A stretch of 46,784 nt of DNA, taken from assembly GCF_001440035.1 (NCBI RefSeq), contig NZ_LJYG01000041.1, positions 25,217 through 72,000 of the forward strand, in the 5' to 3' direction. The notes beneath the pieces are model-generated. The model was given only the letters and a program-made list of their open reading frames with translations, was not told the origin of the DNA and made no database searches. This document shows, piece after piece, positions 33,686 to 43,103 of the stretch (position 1 is the first letter of the stretch; every line of letters begins with the position of its first letter). A program made the position numbers and the translations under genes. This stretch comes from Bradyrhizobium manausense (GTDB lineage: Bacteria; Pseudomonadota; Alphaproteobacteria; Rhizobiales; Xanthobacteraceae).

Positions 33686-35472
33686 AGCGCCGGCAGCCTC
33701 ACCACGAAGCGCGCGCCGGCAACCGTCGGTGCGCCGTCTTCGTCGGCGGGGCCGGCGCGGTTCTCGGCCCAGATCCGCCCGCCATGGGCGTCGACGATCT
33801 GCTTGGAGATCGAGAGGCCGAGGCCGGAATTCTGGCCGAAGCCCTGGTGCGGCCGGTCGGTGTAGAAGCGCTCGAAGATGCGCTCCAGCGCGTCGTCGCG
33901 GATGCCGGGGCCGTCGTCGTCGACCACGATCTCGATTTCGCCGCGGACCCGGCGGCAGGTCAGGCGCACCTTGCTGCCGGCTTCCGAAAAGGATTGCGCA
34001 TTGGAGAGCAGGTTGGAGATCACCTGACCGAGCCGCGAATCATGGCCGCTGACAGCGAACGTATCGGTCGGGCTGCGGCCCTCGAAGCGCGCCTCGACGG
34101 CGACGTCGTGGCCGAGTTTTGTTTCATTGGCGACCGCCACCAGCGTGCCGAGCAGCCGCTTGAGATCGACCGGGATCGCATCCTGGCGCTGCAATTCGGC
34201 ATCGAGCCGGCTTGCGTCCGAGATGTCAGAGATCAGCCGGTCGAGCCGCTTGACGTCGTGCTCGATCACTTCGAGCAGGCGGGCGCGGCTGTTCTCATTG
34301 CGCGCCAGCGGCATGGTCTCGACCGCGGAGCGCAGCGAGGTCAGCGGGTTCTTCAGTTCATGGGCGACGTCGGCGGCGAACATCTCGATCGCCTCGATCC
34401 GCTTGTAGAGCGCGCTGGTCATGTCGCGCAGCGCCCCGGAGAGATGGCCGATCTCGTCGCGGCGGCGGGTGAAGTCGGGAATCTCGACGCGGGTCTTGAT
34501 GCGGCGCCGGACGCGTTCGGCACTGTCCGCGAGCCGGCGCACCGGGCCCGCGATCGTGCTCGCCAGCAGCAGCGACAGCATGATCATCACCGCTGCGGCG
34601 ACGCCGCCGACCTTGAGGATCGCGAGGCGCTCGGCCGTGACCATCCGGTCGATTTCGTCGCCCTGGGTCGACAGCATGAGCGCGCCGCGAATGGCGCGCG
34701 AGCGCTGCACCGGGACGGCAACCGAGACGATCACCTCGCCGCGCGAATTGACCCGCACCATCGAGCGCTTCTGGCCCTGGAGCGCACCGGCAACTTCGAC
34801 ATAGCCATTGCCGTTTTCGCGTCCGAGCTCGCGATAGAGCGGCAAGTCGCCGCGGTTCAGCCAGGTGCGCACCGCGGCCTTGACGCGCTCGATCACGCCT
34901 GGTTTTTCCGACAGGGGCGGCAGCGGAAAGCCCCGAACGACATCGAGATCACGGCTGTCGAGCAGCACGCTTCCGTTGGGATCGAAGATCCGCGCGCGGG
35001 TCTTGGTTGGCGAGATCAGCGTGCTCAACACCGGCGCCACGCGCTCGGGGTTGATCGGAAAATCCAGCGAATCATCCACTCCGCCGTAGCTCTCGCCCAG
35101 CTTCAGGTCGAGCAGCCGCTCGGGATCGACGGTGATCGCGTTGGTCTGCACCGTTGCGGATGCCCCGATGGCGCCGGCGATGATCTCGGCCTGCACCAAG
35201 AGGCTCTGCGCGCGGGCGTCGATCAGGCCGGCGCGGAACTGCGACAGATACAGGATGCTTGCGACCAGGGCGACGAGGCCGGCAAGGTTGAGCGAGACGA
35301 TGCGGCGCGTCAGGCTCGAGAACGACAGTGCGAAGAAGAACTGTCCGGCGCGCTTGAGCCAGTTCAGCGGTCCCCAGCCTCTTGCAACCGGCTTGTCCTC
35401 ATGGTCCGAGGCGCCGCGGGACGCAATGTCCTCGGCGTTCGAACTCTGATCGGGCTGCGTTCGGTCAAGCAA
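33682..35472 (-). CDS. chvG: ChvG sensor histidine kinase
   Basis: A 596-residue inner-membrane kinase. A first helix (IVSLNLAGLVALVASILYL), a periplasmic domain of about 180 residues, a second helix (VGGVAAAVMIMLSLLLAS), HAMP, a HisKA domain with His371 in FAADVAHELKNP, and an HATPase domain (NLLSNAQSF, DDDGPGI, GLGLSI) follow. ChvG/ExoS senses acid or envelope change and phosphorylates ChvI. The start is a TTG at 35472; no ATG fits in the expected place, so it is less sure. A palindromic repeat separates it from chvI, and hprK follows in overlapping frame. Confidence 0.94.
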   Translation of the reverse strand: MLDRTQPDQSSNAEDIASRGASDHEDKPVARGWGPLNWLKRAGQFFFALSFSSLTRRIVSLNLAGLVALVASILYLSQFRAGLIDARAQSLLVQAEIIAGAIGASATVQTNAITVDPERLLDLKLGESYGGVDDSLDFPINPERVAPVLSTLISPTKTRARIFDPNGSVLLDSRDLDVVRGFPLPPLSEKPGVIERVKAAVRTWLNRGDLPLYRELGRENGNGYVEVAGALQGQKRSMVRVNSRGEVIVSVAVPVQRSRAIRGALMLSTQGDEIDRMVTAERLAILKVGGVAAAVMIMLSLLLASTIAGPVRRLADSAERVRRRIKTRVEIPDFTRRRDEIGHLSGALRDMTSALYKRIEAIEMFAADVAHELKNPLTSLRSAVETMPLARNENSRARLLEVIEHDVKRLDRLISDISDASRLDAELQRQDAIPVDLKRLLGTLVAVANETKLGHDVAVEARFEGRSPTDTFAVSGHDSRLGQVISNLLSNAQSFSEAGSKVRLTCRRVRGEIEIVVDDDGPGIRDDALERIFERFYTDRPHQGFGQNSGLGLSISKQIVDAHGGRIWAENRAGPADEDGAPTVAGARFVVRLPAL

Positions 35473-35518
35473 TGCTTACGCCCGCGTTAGGACGGTTCGT
35501 TGCAACGGTTTTCGCATC

Positions 35519-35601
35519 CTAGAGCATGATCCGGAAAAGTGTGCAGCGGTTTTCCGAAAGATCGTGCTCAAACAATAACCTGAAGCGCGAATGCGCTTCA
35601 G
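35519..35601. repeat. dispersed rhizobial palindrome between chvI and chvG
   Basis: GAGCATGATCCGGAAAA...TTTTCCGAAAGATCGTGCTC (35522-35570) folds as a long imperfect hairpin, followed by the shorter TGAAGCGC-GAAT-GCGCTTCA (35581-35600). This two-hairpin unit is a well-known intergenic repeat of Bradyrhizobium and other Rhizobiales. A partial copy of its left part lies at 222-251 next to the sigma factor stop. Here it sits inside the chvI-chvG operon and could affect RNA processing. Confidence 0.75.
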
Positions 35602-35667
35602 AGCATGCCCGGTTCTGATGGAATCGGAACCGGCGCAGCCCTCAGCTGTCGTGAAGGCGCCAACGCC

Positions 35668-36369
35668 TCAGGCTTCCTTGAAGCGGTAGCCGACGCCGTA
35701 GAGCGTCTCGATCATCTCGAAATCGTTGTCGACCACCTTGAACTTCTTGCGCAGCCGCTTGATGTGGCTGTCGATGGTGCGGTCGTCGACATAGACCTGG
35801 TCGTCATAGGCGGCGTCCATCAGCGCGTTGCGGCTCTTGACCACGCCGGGCCGGGTCGCCAACGCCTGCAGGATCAGGAATTCGGTGACGGTCAGCGTGA
35901 CCGGCTCGTTCTTCCAGGTGCAGGTATGCCGTTCCGGATCCATGCGCAGCAGGCCGCGGTCGAGCGCCTTGGCGTCGTTCTCCTTCGGCGCGACGGTCGG
36001 ATCCTTCGGCGCCGAGCGGCGCAGCACCGCCTTGACGCGCTCGACCAGCAGGCGCTGCGAGAACGGTTTGCGGATGAAATCGTCCGCGCCCATCTTGAGG
36101 CCGAACAGCTCGTCGATCTCCTCGTCCTTGGAGGTCAGGAAGATCACCGGCAGGTCGGATTTTTGCCTGAGGCGGCGCAGCGTCTCCATGCCGTCCATGC
36201 GCGGCATCTTGATGTCGAGGATCGCGAGATCAGGCTGGGTGGTGCGGAAGCCGTCCAGCGCCGAGGCGCCGTCGGTGTAGGTCATGATGCGGTAGCCTTC
36301 GGCTTCCAGCGCGATCGAGACGGATGTGAGAATGTTGCGGTCGTCGTCGACCAAAGCGATTGTGGGCAT
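35668..36369 (-). CDS. chvI: ChvI response regulator
   Basis: A 233-residue OmpR/PhoB-type regulator. The receiver domain has the acidic pocket (VDDDRN, Asp8-10), the phosphorylated Asp52 ([13 protein letters not shown]), LTSK and KPF; the winged-helix domain ends in [17 protein letters not shown] and the GVGYRF motif. In Rhizobiales it controls envelope and acid-response genes, and pckA expression is tied to the same locus. ATG 36369 ([10 protein letters not shown]) has the site AGAGGCTC. It reads in the same direction as chvG with a repeat in between; divergent from the HugZ-type gene. Confidence 0.97.
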   Translation of the reverse strand: MPTIALVDDDRNILTSVSIALEAEGYRIMTYTDGASALDGFRTTQPDLAILDIKMPRMDGMETLRRLRQKSDLPVIFLTSKDEEIDELFGLKMGADDFIRKPFSQRLLVERVKAVLRRSAPKDPTVAPKENDAKALDRGLLRMDPERHTCTWKNEPVTLTVTEFLILQALATRPGVVKSRNALMDAAYDDQVYVDDRTIDSHIKRLRKKFKVVDNDFEMIETLYGVGYRFKEA

Positions 36370-36609
36370 GAGCCTCTGCTTTCTGCTTTCCGTTTGGGTC
36401 GTGGCTTTAAACGGCGAGCAATCCAGTGATGCGCCGCATACATGGGTGCCGAATTGGCATTCGAACCTTGTCACCGAGCAATGCAAGCTGGGCTGAAGTG
36501 TGACCAAGTTCCACGAAACACGGCGGATTCGCCGCATATCGACCCATAACCGGGCTCGGGTTTACCCGAAAAAAGGCCCGCCTTGCAACCACCTGAGCCG
36601 AGAAAGCCC

Positions 36610-37356
36610 ATGCAACCGACCCCCGATTTTGTTCCCCAACAGCTCGCCAAATCGCTGCTCAGGCGCTCACGGCAGGGCGCGCTCGCAACCCTCATGGCTG
36701 GCAGCGGCGATCCCTATTGTTCCCTGGTCAATCTGGCGAGCCACCCCGACGGCTCGCCGATCCTGCTGATCTCTCGATTGGCGGTCCACACCAGGAATAT
36801 CCTCGCCGACAACAGGGTCTCCCTGATGCTGGACGAGCGCGCCTCCGGCGATCCGCTGGAAGGCGCCCGGATCATGCTGTCGGGCCGCGCCGAGCAGGCT
36901 GAGAATGAGAAGGATTTGCTCCAGCGGCGGTATCTCAATGCCCATCCGTCGGCAGAAGCCTTTGTCTCATTTAAGGATTTTTCGTTCTTCCGGATCATCC
37001 CTTCGGGAACCCATCTGGTCGCCGGGTTTGGCCGGATTGTCGATCTCAAGCCCGAGCAGTTCCTCACGGACCTCGCCGGCGCTGAGGACCTGCTGGCGGC
37101 GGAGGCGGGCGCTGTCGAGCATATGAATGCCGACCACCGCGAGGCCATGGGCCTTTATGCAACGAAGCTGCTGGGCGCGGCCAAGGGCGATTGGCGGTGC
37201 ACCGGCTGCGACCCAGAGGGCCTCGACATGCAGGACGGCCAGACCGCGTTGCGGCTCGATTTTCCGGAGCGGGTCACTGATGGCACGGAGTTGCGCAAGA
37301 TGCTGGTCCGCCTGGCGGGCGAAGCGCGCGCCAAGGTGGGCCAAAAGGCGGACTAG
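36610..37356 (+). CDS. HugZ-type pyridoxamine-phosphate-oxidase-fold protein
   Basis: A 248-residue protein with an N-terminal split-barrel FMN/heme-binding-type domain (GALATLMAGSGDPYCSLVNLA, HPDGSPILLISRLAVHTRNI) and a C-terminal DUF2470 domain (VEHMNADHREAMGLYATKLLG). This pair is typical of HugZ heme oxygenases and relatives; heme use is inferred only from the family. ATG 36610 is chosen with a GAGAAAG site upstream; a TTG at 36583 would add nine residues. It is divergent from chvI and precedes the CHAT gene by 78 bases. Confidence 0.87.
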   Translation: MQPTPDFVPQQLAKSLLRRSRQGALATLMAGSGDPYCSLVNLASHPDGSPILLISRLAVHTRNILADNRVSLMLDERASGDPLEGARIMLSGRAEQAENEKDLLQRRYLNAHPSAEAFVSFKDFSFFRIIPSGTHLVAGFGRIVDLKPEQFLTDLAGAEDLLAAEAGAVEHMNADHREAMGLYATKLLGAAKGDWRCTGCDPEGLDMQDGQTALRLDFPERVTDGTELRKMLVRLAGEARAKVGQKAD

Positions 37357-37434
37357 CTGCGACACATTTTGAACGTCGCCTACCAACGCTGCGACCCAAG
37401 ATCGTGATCGGTCCGAGGTTGGCAGCGAGGGTTC

Positions 37435-40029
37435 ATGGTAAGTCGTCGTTTGGCATTGGTCGCAGGCCTCGCGCTTGCGATCGCCGCATCCAATGCCACG
37501 CCCGGCCTCGCCCAGACGGGCAGTCTGACCGCGCAGAGCGCGCGCATCAATGCACTGAGAACCGCCGGCAAATATTCCGAAGCCTTGCCGCCGGCGCAGG
37601 CCATGGTGGCTGCGCTTGAGAAGACCGGCAATAACCGTGATCTCGCCGCCGCACTCAACAACCTCGCGCAGATCTATGCCGACCAGGGGCACGACGATCA
37701 GGCTGAGCCGATCTACAAGCGTGCCATCGCGCTGATGGAGAAGGGGACCGGCCTCGACAGCGTCGAGATTGCGCCCGTGCTGAACAATCTCGCCGCGCTC
37801 GATCAGCGGCAGGGCCGCTTTGCGGATGCAGAGCCGCTGTTCAAGCGCGCACTGGCCATCCGCGAGAAGGCGCTCTCGCGCGAGCATCCCGATGTCGGCC
37901 AGTCCCTCAACAATCTCGCCACGCTCTATGTGAAGCAGGAGCACTTTGCGGAGGCCGAGCCGCTGTTCCAGCGCGCGCTCGCGATCTATCAGAAAGTCGG
38001 CGGTCCCGAGCATCCCGCGGTCGCGACGCTGCTGAACAATCTTGGCCAGCTTGATCGCGATCTCGGCCGTGATGCCGAGGCCGAGGCCCCGATCAAGCGC
38101 TCGCTCGCGATCCGCGAGAAGGTGTTGGGAGTTGATCATCCCGACGTCGCGCGGTCCCTGAACAATCTCGCCGGACTCTACGAACACCAGCAGCGCTATG
38201 CCGATGCCGAGCCGCTCTATCGCCGCGCCCTTGCCATCCGCGAGCATGCGCTCGGGCCCGATCATCCCGATGTCGCGACATCGACCGGCAATCTCGCTTA
38301 TTTCCTCGATGCATCAGGGCGAATTGCGGACGCATTGCCGCTCGCGGAAAAAACCCTCGCGGGCGATCGCGCGCAGCTGCGTGTGGTGCTGCCGATCCTG
38401 TTTGCCGCGCGCCAGCAAGCCCTGCTGGCTGATGACAAGGTGCTGGACGAGGCGCTGGCCGCGATCCAACGTGGCACGCAATCGTCCGCCGCTTCGGCCG
38501 TGAACAAGCTTGCAGTCAGGCTTGCCGCAGGCACCGACCGGCTCGCCGAGCTGGTGCGCAAGGACCAGGATCTCGTGGCTGAATCCGACGCCCTCGACAA
38601 GGCGATCGTCGCGGCCGTGTCGAAGTCATCGGCGCAACGCGACGTTGCCTCCGAGCAGCGCAGTCGTGCGCGGATCGCGGCGATCGCGAGCGCGCGCGCG
38701 GCGTTGCAGAAGGCGCTTGCCGTCGAGTTTCCCGACTACGCCTCACTCTCCAATCCGCTGCCCCTGACGGTCAAGGACGTGCAGCCGCTGCTGTCGAGCG
38801 ATGAGGCGATGGTGCTCTATTCCATCGTCGACAAGCGCGGCTATGTCATCGCCATCACGCGCGAGAGCGCGGAGTGGAAAGAGATTCCGCTCGGCGCAGA
38901 CGCGCTGGCCCAGAAGGTGAGCGCGGTCCGCAGAAGTCTCGATGTCGGCAAGGCCCGCGATGGCTCCGGCAAATCAGGCTTGTTCGACCTTGCGCTCGCC
39001 AACGAGCTTTATGTCACGCTGCTCGGTCCCGTTGAGGCGTTGATCAAGGACAAACGCAGTCTGCTCATGGTGCCATCGGGCGCCCTGACCGCGCTGCCGT
39101 TTCACCTGCTCGTCACGGAGCCGCCGCAAGCTGCGATCCCGGATACGCTTGACGGCTATCGCAGCGCGGCCTGGCTGCTGCGGCGTCACGCCGTCTCGGT
39201 GCTGCCATCGGTCGTCAGCCTGAAGTCGCTGCGGGCTTTCGCGCGCAAGGACGAGGGCGTCAAGCCGATGACCGGCTTTGGCGATCCCGTGTTCAATCCC
39301 GCCGAGGGTGCTTCTTCCGATCGGCGTGCAGCAACCGGAAAAGTTGCCGCGCGCAATATCGCGACATCAGCCTATACCGACTTCTGGCGTGGTGCAGGCG
39401 TCGATCGTGCGCGGCTCGCACAGGCGCTGCCGCAGCTTCCCGACACCGCAGACGAATTGGACGCCGTCGCGAAAGACGTCGGCGCGAGCGATGCCGACAT
39501 CCATCTCGGCCGCGACGCCAGCGAGACGACGCTCAAGCGTGCAGCGCTTGCTCAATACGGCATCATTTACTTCGCGACCCACGGCCTCGTCGCCGGCGAT
39601 ATCAAGGGTGTAGGCGAGCCGTCGCTTGCGCTCTCGATTCCCGATCAGCCTTCCGAGCTCGACGACGGTCTGCTCACGGCGAGCGAGGTTGCGCAGCTCA
39701 AGCTCAATGCAGATTGGGTCGTGCTGTCGGCTTGCAACACCATCGCTGGCGACAAGCCCGGTGCCGAGGCGTTGTCCGGATTGGCGCGCGCCTTCTTCTA
39801 CGCCGGCGCACGCGCGCTGCTCGTTTCGCATTGGGCCGTGGATTCAGAAGCTGCCACGCGCTTGACCACTTCGACTTTCGATCTGCTCAAAAACGAACCA
39901 GGAATCGGTCGAGCCGAAGCCCTTCGGCGCGCGATGTTAACCTATGCTGATGATCCTTCGTCGCTGCGCAATGCGTATCCCGCGATGTGGGGGCCATTCG
40001 CGCTGATTGGCGAAGGCGCCCTACGATAG
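37435..40029 (+). CDS. exported TPR-CHAT domain protein (putative cysteine protease)
   Basis: An 864-residue protein with a signal peptide ([21 protein letters not shown]), six to seven 42-residue kinesin-light-chain type TPRs (about 40-310), a helical linker, and a C-terminal CHAT domain (about 560-860). The caspase-like dyad is His716 in YFATHGL and Cys767 in LSACNT. CHAT proteins are proteases or peptide-binding relatives of caspases and separase; some act in conflict systems after activation by a partner. No partner protein is adjacent here. GAGGGTTC before ATG 37435 serves as ribosome binding site. Confidence 0.9.
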   Translation: MVSRRLALVAGLALAIAASNATPGLAQTGSLTAQSARINALRTAGKYSEALPPAQAMVAALEKTGNNRDLAAALNNLAQIYADQGHDDQAEPIYKRAIALMEKGTGLDSVEIAPVLNNLAALDQRQGRFADAEPLFKRALAIREKALSREHPDVGQSLNNLATLYVKQEHFAEAEPLFQRALAIYQKVGGPEHPAVATLLNNLGQLDRDLGRDAEAEAPIKRSLAIREKVLGVDHPDVARSLNNLAGLYEHQQRYADAEPLYRRALAIREHALGPDHPDVATSTGNLAYFLDASGRIADALPLAEKTLAGDRAQLRVVLPILFAARQQALLADDKVLDEALAAIQRGTQSSAASAVNKLAVRLAAGTDRLAELVRKDQDLVAESDALDKAIVAAVSKSSAQRDVASEQRSRARIAAIASARAALQKALAVEFPDYASLSNPLPLTVKDVQPLLSSDEAMVLYSIVDKRGYVIAITRESAEWKEIPLGADALAQKVSAVRRSLDVGKARDGSGKSGLFDLALANELYVTLLGPVEALIKDKRSLLMVPSGALTALPFHLLVTEPPQAAIPDTLDGYRSAAWLLRRHAVSVLPSVVSLKSLRAFARKDEGVKPMTGFGDPVFNPAEGASSDRRAATGKVAARNIATSAYTDFWRGAGVDRARLAQALPQLPDTADELDAVAKDVGASDADIHLGRDASETTLKRAALAQYGIIYFATHGLVAGDIKGVGEPSLALSIPDQPSELDDGLLTASEVAQLKLNADWVVLSACNTIAGDKPGAEALSGLARAFFYAGARALLVSHWAVDSEAATRLTTSTFDLLKNEPGIGRAEALRRAMLTYADDPSSLRNAYPAMWGPFALIGEGALR

Positions 40030-40309
40030 AAGAGCACGGCATTGTGCATCGCAAAACATTCGATAACGCCGAAAGCGGCAATTGGTTGCGCGACCATTGG
40101 TGGATTTTCGATGCGCACGTACAGAGCCGACATGCGCGACGTTTGGCGCGGTCCTTGAATAAACCAAATCCTGCGGGATCAGCTTGGCAACGCCAGCGTT
40201 CATCAGTATTAGGTCATCCAACCGAGGCCAATCGGCCTATAATTCATGGTGACCGCGATGGCGCCAAGCTTGGTCGCGCAGTGTGTCGCGGGTTCTAGGA
40301 GGATTTTTC
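40030..40309. promoter_or_regulatory. pckA upstream region with a candidate -10 and a dyad
   Basis: No gene is supported in these 280 bases. A perfect -10 hexamer TATAAT lies at 40238-40243, about 67 bases before the start, next to a small dyad AGGCC-AATC-GGCCT (40225-40238). I find no good -35 at the usual distance, so activation by a regulator is possible. AGGAGG at 40297-40302 is the ribosome binding site. Confidence 0.4.
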
Positions 40310-41926
40310 GTGCAAGAGACGGGCGTGCGCAACGGTGCCTTCGGCGCCGACAAGTTCGGCTTAAAGAATCTCAAGCAGGTTCACTGGAACCTCGGCGCGC
40401 CGCAACTCTATCAATACGCGCTCTCCGCGGGCGAGGCGGTGCTGTCCGCCGACGGTTCGCTCTGCGCTGATACCGGTGAGTTCACCGGCCGCAGCCCGAA
40501 GGACAAGTTCACGGTGCGTGATGCCACCACCGACAAGAAGATGTGGTGGGCCGGCAATCAGTCGATTACATCTGAGCAGTTCGAGACGCTGTATCAGGAC
40601 TTCCTCAAGCATGCCGAAGGCAAGCGCCTGTTCGCGCAGGACCTCTATGGCGGCGCCGATCCGGCCTACCGCATCAAGACGCGCGTCTTCACCGAGCTCG
40701 CCTGGCACTCGCTGTTCATCCGCACGCTGCTGATCCGCCCCGAGGCGATCGAGCTGCCGACCTTCGTGCCGGAGCTCACCATCATCGACATGCCGAGCTT
40801 CCGCGCCGACCCCAAACGTCATGGCTGCCGCTCGGAGAACGTCGTCGCCATCGACTTCGCCCGCAAGATCGTCCTGATCGGCGGGTCTTATTATGCCGGC
40901 GAGATGAAGAAGTCGGTCTTCACCACGCTGAACTATTATCTGCCCGAGCGCGGCGTGATGCCGATGCACTGTTCGGCCAATGTCAGCCCCAAGGGCGACA
41001 CTGCGATCTTCTTCGGTCTGTCGGGCACCGGCAAGACCACGCTCTCGGCCGATCCGAACCGCACCCTGATCGGCGACGACGAGCACGGCTGGGGCCCGAA
41101 CGGCGTCTTCAATTTCGAAGGCGGCTGCTACGCCAAGTGCATCAAGCTCTCGAAGGAAGCCGAGCCGCAGATCTACGCGGCGTCGACCCGCTTCGGCGCT
41201 GTGCTCGAGAACTGCGTGCTCGACGAAGACACCCGCGTGGTCGATTTCGACGACGGCTCCAAGACCGAGAACACGCGTTCGGCCTATCCGCTCGACTTCA
41301 TCCCGAATGCGTCGCGTACCGGCCGCGCGCCGCAGCCCAAGAACGTGGTGATGCTCGCCGCCGACGCCTTCGGCGTGTTGCCGCCGATCGCAAAACTCTC
41401 GCCGGCGCAGGCGATGTATCACTTCCTCTCCGGCTATACCGCCAAGGTCGCCGGCACCGAGCGCGGCCTCGGCAACGAGCCGCAGCCGGAATTCTCGACC
41501 TGCTTCGGCTCGCCCTTCCTGCCGCTCGACCCGTCCGTCTACGGCAACATGCTGCGTGATCTCATCGCCCAGCACAATGTCGACTGCTGGCTGGTCAACA
41601 CCGGCTGGACTGGCGGCAAGTACGGCACCGGTTCGCGCATGCCGATCAAGGTGACGCGCGCACTGCTGACTGCCGCGCTCGACGGCTCGCTTCGCAACGT
41701 CGAATTCCGCACCGACAAATATTTCGGCTTCGCGGTCCCGACCGCGCTGCCGGGCGTGCCCAGCGAGATCCTCAACCCGGTCAACACCTGGAAGGACAAG
41801 GACGAGTTCGACAAGACCGCCCGTGCGCTGGTCGGCATGTTCCAGCAGAACTTTGCCAAGTTCGAAGCCCAGGTGGATGCGGAGGTGCGCGCAGCGGCTC
41901 CGGATGTGAAGCTGGCGGCGGAGTGA
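40310..41926 (+). CDS. pckA: phosphoenolpyruvate carboxykinase (ATP)
   Basis: A 538-residue cytoplasmic enzyme converting oxaloacetate and ATP to phosphoenolpyruvate, the entry step of gluconeogenesis from C4 acids. Motifs: GRSPKDKF, the oxaloacetate-binding region, the kinase-1 P-loop GLSGTGKTT, the kinase-2 LIGDDEHGW, and the ENT/RxxYPLDF stretch. The start is GTG 40310, preceded by AGGAGG at 7-base spacing; upstream residues from 40283 are not family-like. In rhizobia pckA is often near chvI-chvG; here the HugZ-type and CHAT genes are between. A terminator follows. Confidence 0.97.
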   Translation: MQETGVRNGAFGADKFGLKNLKQVHWNLGAPQLYQYALSAGEAVLSADGSLCADTGEFTGRSPKDKFTVRDATTDKKMWWAGNQSITSEQFETLYQDFLKHAEGKRLFAQDLYGGADPAYRIKTRVFTELAWHSLFIRTLLIRPEAIELPTFVPELTIIDMPSFRADPKRHGCRSENVVAIDFARKIVLIGGSYYAGEMKKSVFTTLNYYLPERGVMPMHCSANVSPKGDTAIFFGLSGTGKTTLSADPNRTLIGDDEHGWGPNGVFNFEGGCYAKCIKLSKEAEPQIYAASTRFGAVLENCVLDEDTRVVDFDDGSKTENTRSAYPLDFIPNASRTGRAPQPKNVVMLAADAFGVLPPIAKLSPAQAMYHFLSGYTAKVAGTERGLGNEPQPEFSTCFGSPFLPLDPSVYGNMLRDLIAQHNVDCWLVNTGWTGGKYGTGSRMPIKVTRALLTAALDGSLRNVEFRTDKYFGFAVPTALPGVPSEILNPVNTWKDKDEFDKTARALVGMFQQNFAKFEAQVDAEVRAAAPDVKLAAE

Positions 41927-41946
41927 GCTCTCAGGGTTTGAAGTGC

Positions 41947-41979
41947 AAGGGGCGGCCGCGAGGCCGCCCTTTTGTTTTG
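41947..41979 (+). terminator. rho-independent terminator of pckA
   Basis: Perfect stem GGGCGGCC (41950-41957), loop GCGA, GGCCGCCC (41962-41969), then TTTTGTTTTGT. It starts 20 bases after the pckA stop. Confidence 0.9.
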
Positions 41980-41996
41980 TGTACGCTCTCTCCATT

Positions 41997-42083
41997 CGTC
42001 ATTGCGAGCGCAGCGAAGCAATCCAGAATCCCTCCGCGGAGATAGTCTGTATTGCTTCGTCGCAAGAGCTCCTCGCAATGACG
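41997..42083. repeat. dispersed repeat (CGTCATTGCGAG family)
   Basis: CGTCATTGCGAGCGCAGCGA at the left end pairs with the right end CTCCTCGCAATGACG, with an internal GAAGCAATC / ATTGCTTCG pair. This is a high-copy intergenic element in Bradyrhizobium. It lies between the convergent pckA and thioesterase genes. Confidence 0.8.
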
Positions 42084-42098
42084 GAGTCTGCGGAACAG

Positions 42099-42914
42099 CT
42101 ACGCCTTGAAATACGCGATCTGCGTGCTGGTCGCGAGCAGCCGTCCGTTCGGCGACCACAGCTCGGCGTTCTGGTCGGCGTAGCTCTTGTGCATGATCTT
42201 CGAATCGGCCGTCGCCAGCACGCGCGTGATGTCCTCAGCCGCGAGCTCCTCGCTGTCGGTGTGGAAATAGGTCGTCAGCGACACCGTGCCGAACGGCACC
42301 AGCTCGCGCCTGGCGTGGAAGATGCGGCCGAAGAAGGCGTCCGACATCGACGTCAGCGACAGCATGTCGAGCTTGCGGGGTCTGCGATCGCTGATCCAGA
42401 TTTTCGAGTAGGTGCTGGCGAGCTCGGCCTGCGGCGGGCCGAGCCGCATCTCGCCCTCGACGAAACGAAATTCGTACTGGTTGGCCCAGGATGCCTGGAT
42501 CTTCGGGAAGGGCAGCGTCTGCTCGAACGGCCTTGCGTCAGGGTATTGCGCCACCCTGTGCTCCCAGGACGGCCGGCGCTCGGCGAATACGGCGGTGGCG
42601 AGCGTTGCGACATCGCCGCCGCCCTGCGACAGCTCGACGCTCCAGTGCTGGCTGGAGCGGTTGGCCTTCACCAGGCGGATGTCGAGATCGAACGGGCCCT
42701 TGGCGATCGGCGCGCAGTAATTGACGGTCAGCGCCAGCGGATCGCCTGCGGCTTGCGGATGCTCGATCAGGGCGCGCAGGATGGTTGCAGCGGTGGCGCC
42801 GCCGAACGGACCGACGAAGGCCCAATAGTCGTCGCTGGTGTGCCCTTGCCAGTGCGAGTCACCGGCGGTGATGCGAGTCGCATCGTCGAAGGGATGCGGG
42901 AGCTTGGCGTGCAT
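42099..42914 (-). CDS. acyl-CoA thioesterase-like double hot-dog protein
   Basis: A 271-residue protein with two tandem hot-dog domains. The first contains WAFVGPFGGATAATILRAL, a TesB-like beginning with the long central helix; the second contains FRFVEGEMRLG, MLSLTSMSDAF and LTTYFHTD. The pattern is that of TesB/4HBT_3 family thioesterases that cleave acyl-CoA esters. GGAGACAG precedes ATG 42914. It ends 16 bases after a dispersed repeat and is followed on the same strand by nothing but the pckA terminator region. Confidence 0.85.
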   Translation of the reverse strand: MHAKLPHPFDDATRITAGDSHWQGHTSDDYWAFVGPFGGATAATILRALIEHPQAAGDPLALTVNYCAPIAKGPFDLDIRLVKANRSSQHWSVELSQGGGDVATLATAVFAERRPSWEHRVAQYPDARPFEQTLPFPKIQASWANQYEFRFVEGEMRLGPPQAELASTYSKIWISDRRPRKLDMLSLTSMSDAFFGRIFHARRELVPFGTVSLTTYFHTDSEELAAEDITRVLATADSKIMHKSYADQNAELWSPNGRLLATSTQIAYFKA

Positions 42915-42925
42915 CTGTCTCCATC

Positions 42926-43030
42926 CGTCATTCCGGGGCGATGCGAAGCATCGAACCCGGAATCTCGAGATTCCCCGGTGCGCAATTGCGCACCTGCGGT
43001 TCGGCTCTGCGAGCCGCCCCCGGAATGACG
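42926..43030. repeat. dispersed palindrome (CGTCATTCCGGGGC family)
   Basis: CGTCATTCCGGGG at 42926 and CCCCCGGAATGACG ending at 43030 form the outer arms of a 105-base element with several inner dyads (GATGCGAAGCATC, GAATCTCGAGATTC, GGTGCGCAATTGCGCACC). Abundant in Bradyrhizobium. A shorter copy lies at 46695-46734. Confidence 0.8.
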
Positions 43031-43103
43031 GCCATCATACCACAGCCATCGCCCGACTGTGCAATGACCTCGCAGGTAACGCCGCTTCCACGCTGCGGAA
43101 ATA

